Below, one piece after another: positions 62,966 through 64,000 of a DNA stretch of 64,000 bases. The notes beneath the pieces are model-generated. The model saw only the letters and a list, made by a program, of their open reading frames with translations, did no database searches and was not told the DNA's origin. The stretch's first letter is position 1. Each line of letters opens with the position of its first letter. The translations under genes and the position numbers were made by a program. The stretch is from assembly GCA_026874595.1 (NCBI GenBank), contig JAPPUL010000081.1, positions 126,001 to 190,000 on the forward strand, written 5' to 3'. The stretch is from Sipunculus nudus. Lineage: Eukaryota > Annelida > Sipuncula > Golfingiida > Sipunculidae.

Positions 62966-63532
62966 TTACTCTCCCGCTTTGGGTTTTGATATCACTTCTG
63001 AGAATATGAATCCTTGCACTATTGTGTTATCTGAGAATTTTAGACTATGGCTATGAAGGCTTGCATATGACTTTCTAGCTTTTCTAGGAGTGGTTTTTAT
63101 GTTAGATTCTATTTTAGTTTGGGGCTCTTTGATAGTTTTATTGTATAAGCTGTATTTATCCTTAAGAATATCTTTCTTTAGTTTTGGTTTTGATGTTTCA
63201 AATGCCTTTTCTCTTCTTTCTTCTTCATCCTCATAATGGTATGAGCTTTTAGCTTGAGCCTGCTCTTCTTGAGCTTTATCCCAAAAACTTTCTTCTTTTC
63301 CTGCTCCAAATATATCGCCAAACATATCTTCCATGCTTGGCGGCTTACTTGCTCCATAAGTACTGCTTGACTTTGCTTTAACATTATTATTTACGGAGTT
63401 AGACGGCTTTTGTAATCTAGCTTTTTCTTCTTCTTTACTCTTCTTAGCTCGTGATACTAAGGAATATATATACCAAATCACTATAGCTATAAATATTATT
63501 ATTCTTACTAAGTCTTCTATCAAGATATCCAT
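62966..63532 (-). CDS. Single-span membrane protein with a charged cytoplasmic part
   Basis: 188 residues. One N-terminal helix (IIIFIAIVIWYIYSLVS) is followed by a hydrophilic, Lys/Glu/Ser-rich tail. It is 16 bp downstream of floA, which suggests a membrane-microdomain link. I do not recognise a family. Confidence 0.65.
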   Translation of the reverse strand: MDILIEDLVRIIIFIAIVIWYIYSLVSRAKKSKEEEKARLQKPSNSVNNNVKAKSSSTYGASKPPSMEDMFGDIFGAGKEESFWDKAQEEQAQAKSSYHYEDEEERREKAFETSKPKLKKDILKDKYSLYNKTIKEPQTKIESNIKTTPRKARKSYASLHSHSLKFSDNTIVQGFIFSEVISKPKAGE

Positions 63533-63548
63533 TTTACATACTCATTTA

Positions 63549-64000
63549 CTAGTTTGTATTAGGGTCAGAGTCTCTTTTATTTTTTTCTTCTACGTTTGTT
63601 GATATAGAACTCCTCATTTCGGTGTCTGATTGTATATTTTTCATTCGATAATAATCCATTATACCTAAATTACCTTCTCTGAAGGCTTCAGCTATTGCTT
63701 TTGGGACTAAGGCTTCAGCTTGAACTACCTTTGCCCGCATTTCTGCTACTCTGGCTACCATCTCCTGCTCTGATGCAACAGCCATAGCACGTCTTTCCTC
63801 AGCCTTAGCTTGTGCTATTTTTTTATCTGCCTCAGCCTGATCTGTTTGTAGCTGCGCCCCGATATTCGTACCTATGTTTACATCTGCAATATCTATAGAC
63901 AGTATCTCAAAAGCGGTCCCAGCATCAAGTCCTTTCTCAAGTACCGTTTTAGAGATTGAATCTGGATTTTCAAGTACGTCTTTATGCCTTGCAGAGGAAC
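63549..64000 (-). CDS. floA: Flotillin-like protein FloA, C-terminal part (runs off the window)
   Basis: The open frame continues past the window end. The visible part has [20 protein letters not shown], the Ala/Glu-rich coiled coil [24 protein letters not shown] and [23 protein letters not shown], which is the FloA (YqfA) pattern. Flotillins organise membrane microdomains. The N-terminal membrane segment lies outside. Confidence 0.92.
   Translation of the reverse strand, partial: SSARHKDVLENPDSISKTVLEKGLDAGTAFEILSIDIADVNIGTNIGAQLQTDQAEADKKIAQAKAEERRAMAVASEQEMVARVAEMRAKVVQAEALVPKAIAEAFREGNLGIMDYYRMKNIQSDTEMRSSISTNVEEKNKRDSDPNTN

Noticed and set aside
1-64000. CRISPR arrays
   Set aside because: All repeats seen are head-to-tail without unique spacers; no cas genes.

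Overview
The window looks like chromosomal DNA of an AT-rich, motile, Gram-negative spirochaete-like bacterium, followed by an accessory region captured at the 3' end of ssrA (tmRNA). The spirochaete assignment rests on the flagellin (31657-32562), whose N- and C-terminal domains read like spirochaetal FlaB, on the flgN-flgK-flgL-fliW-csrA block, on a FlgJ that has only the rod-binding domain, and on several lipoproteins. I cannot name a genus.

Layout. 1-1.2 kb: 5' part of mutL. 1.3-7.0 kb: an orphan OppB-type permease and a TRAP transporter (dctQ, dctM and two tandemly duplicated dctP lipoproteins). 7.0-16.8 kb: an RND/MMPL exporter, cobalamin late-step genes (cobQ, cobD-like, cobT-like), panB, an HtrA protease and trpC. 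16.9-21.7 kb: flgN-flgK-flgL-fliW-csrA. 21.7-24.6 kb: Tat export genes (tatC, two tatA/B) and a UbiA prenyltransferase. 24.6-34.9 kb: a lipoprotein, a Na+/Ca2+ exchanger family protein, purD-purE, an atypical thioredoxin, flgF-flgG-flgJ, flaB, two DsrE-type proteins and an arsenate reductase.

34.9-60.4 kb is accessory. 34.9-39.4 kb is a graveyard of broken redox/stress genes (Rrf2, DoxX, aldo/keto reductase, an NAD(P)-binding protein, an alpha/beta-hydrolase tail) around one intact short-chain dehydrogenase. 39.4-51.8 kb is a minus-strand defence operon: SNF2 helicase with an N-terminal phospholipase-D-like region, a DUF4391-type protein, type III Mod and Res, and a zinc-hook AAA_13/RloC-like ATPase. 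It ends in a wrecked sbcD and is preceded by a wrecked excisionase-like HTH gene. 52.2-60.4 kb, bounded by a 22-bp direct repeat that includes the tmRNA 3' end, is an integrated island of clearly higher GC. It holds a complete qatABCD anti-phage operon with a small HTH gene in front, plus broken genes for a TIR-like protein, a methyltransferase and an ADP-ribosylglycohydrolase-like protein. No integrase is present. 60.4-64.0 kb returns to AT-rich host DNA: ssrA, a ferredoxin-MBL hydrolase, a HAD hydrolase, DUF192, a membrane protein and floA.

Two themes cut across genes. Host-type DNA carries many short perfect or near-perfect tandem duplications (about 10-18 bp), often exactly at start or stop codons and, inside genes, often 15 bp. 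In the accessory region the large defence operons are intact while nearly every surrounding passenger gene is broken by frameshift, nonsense or deletion.
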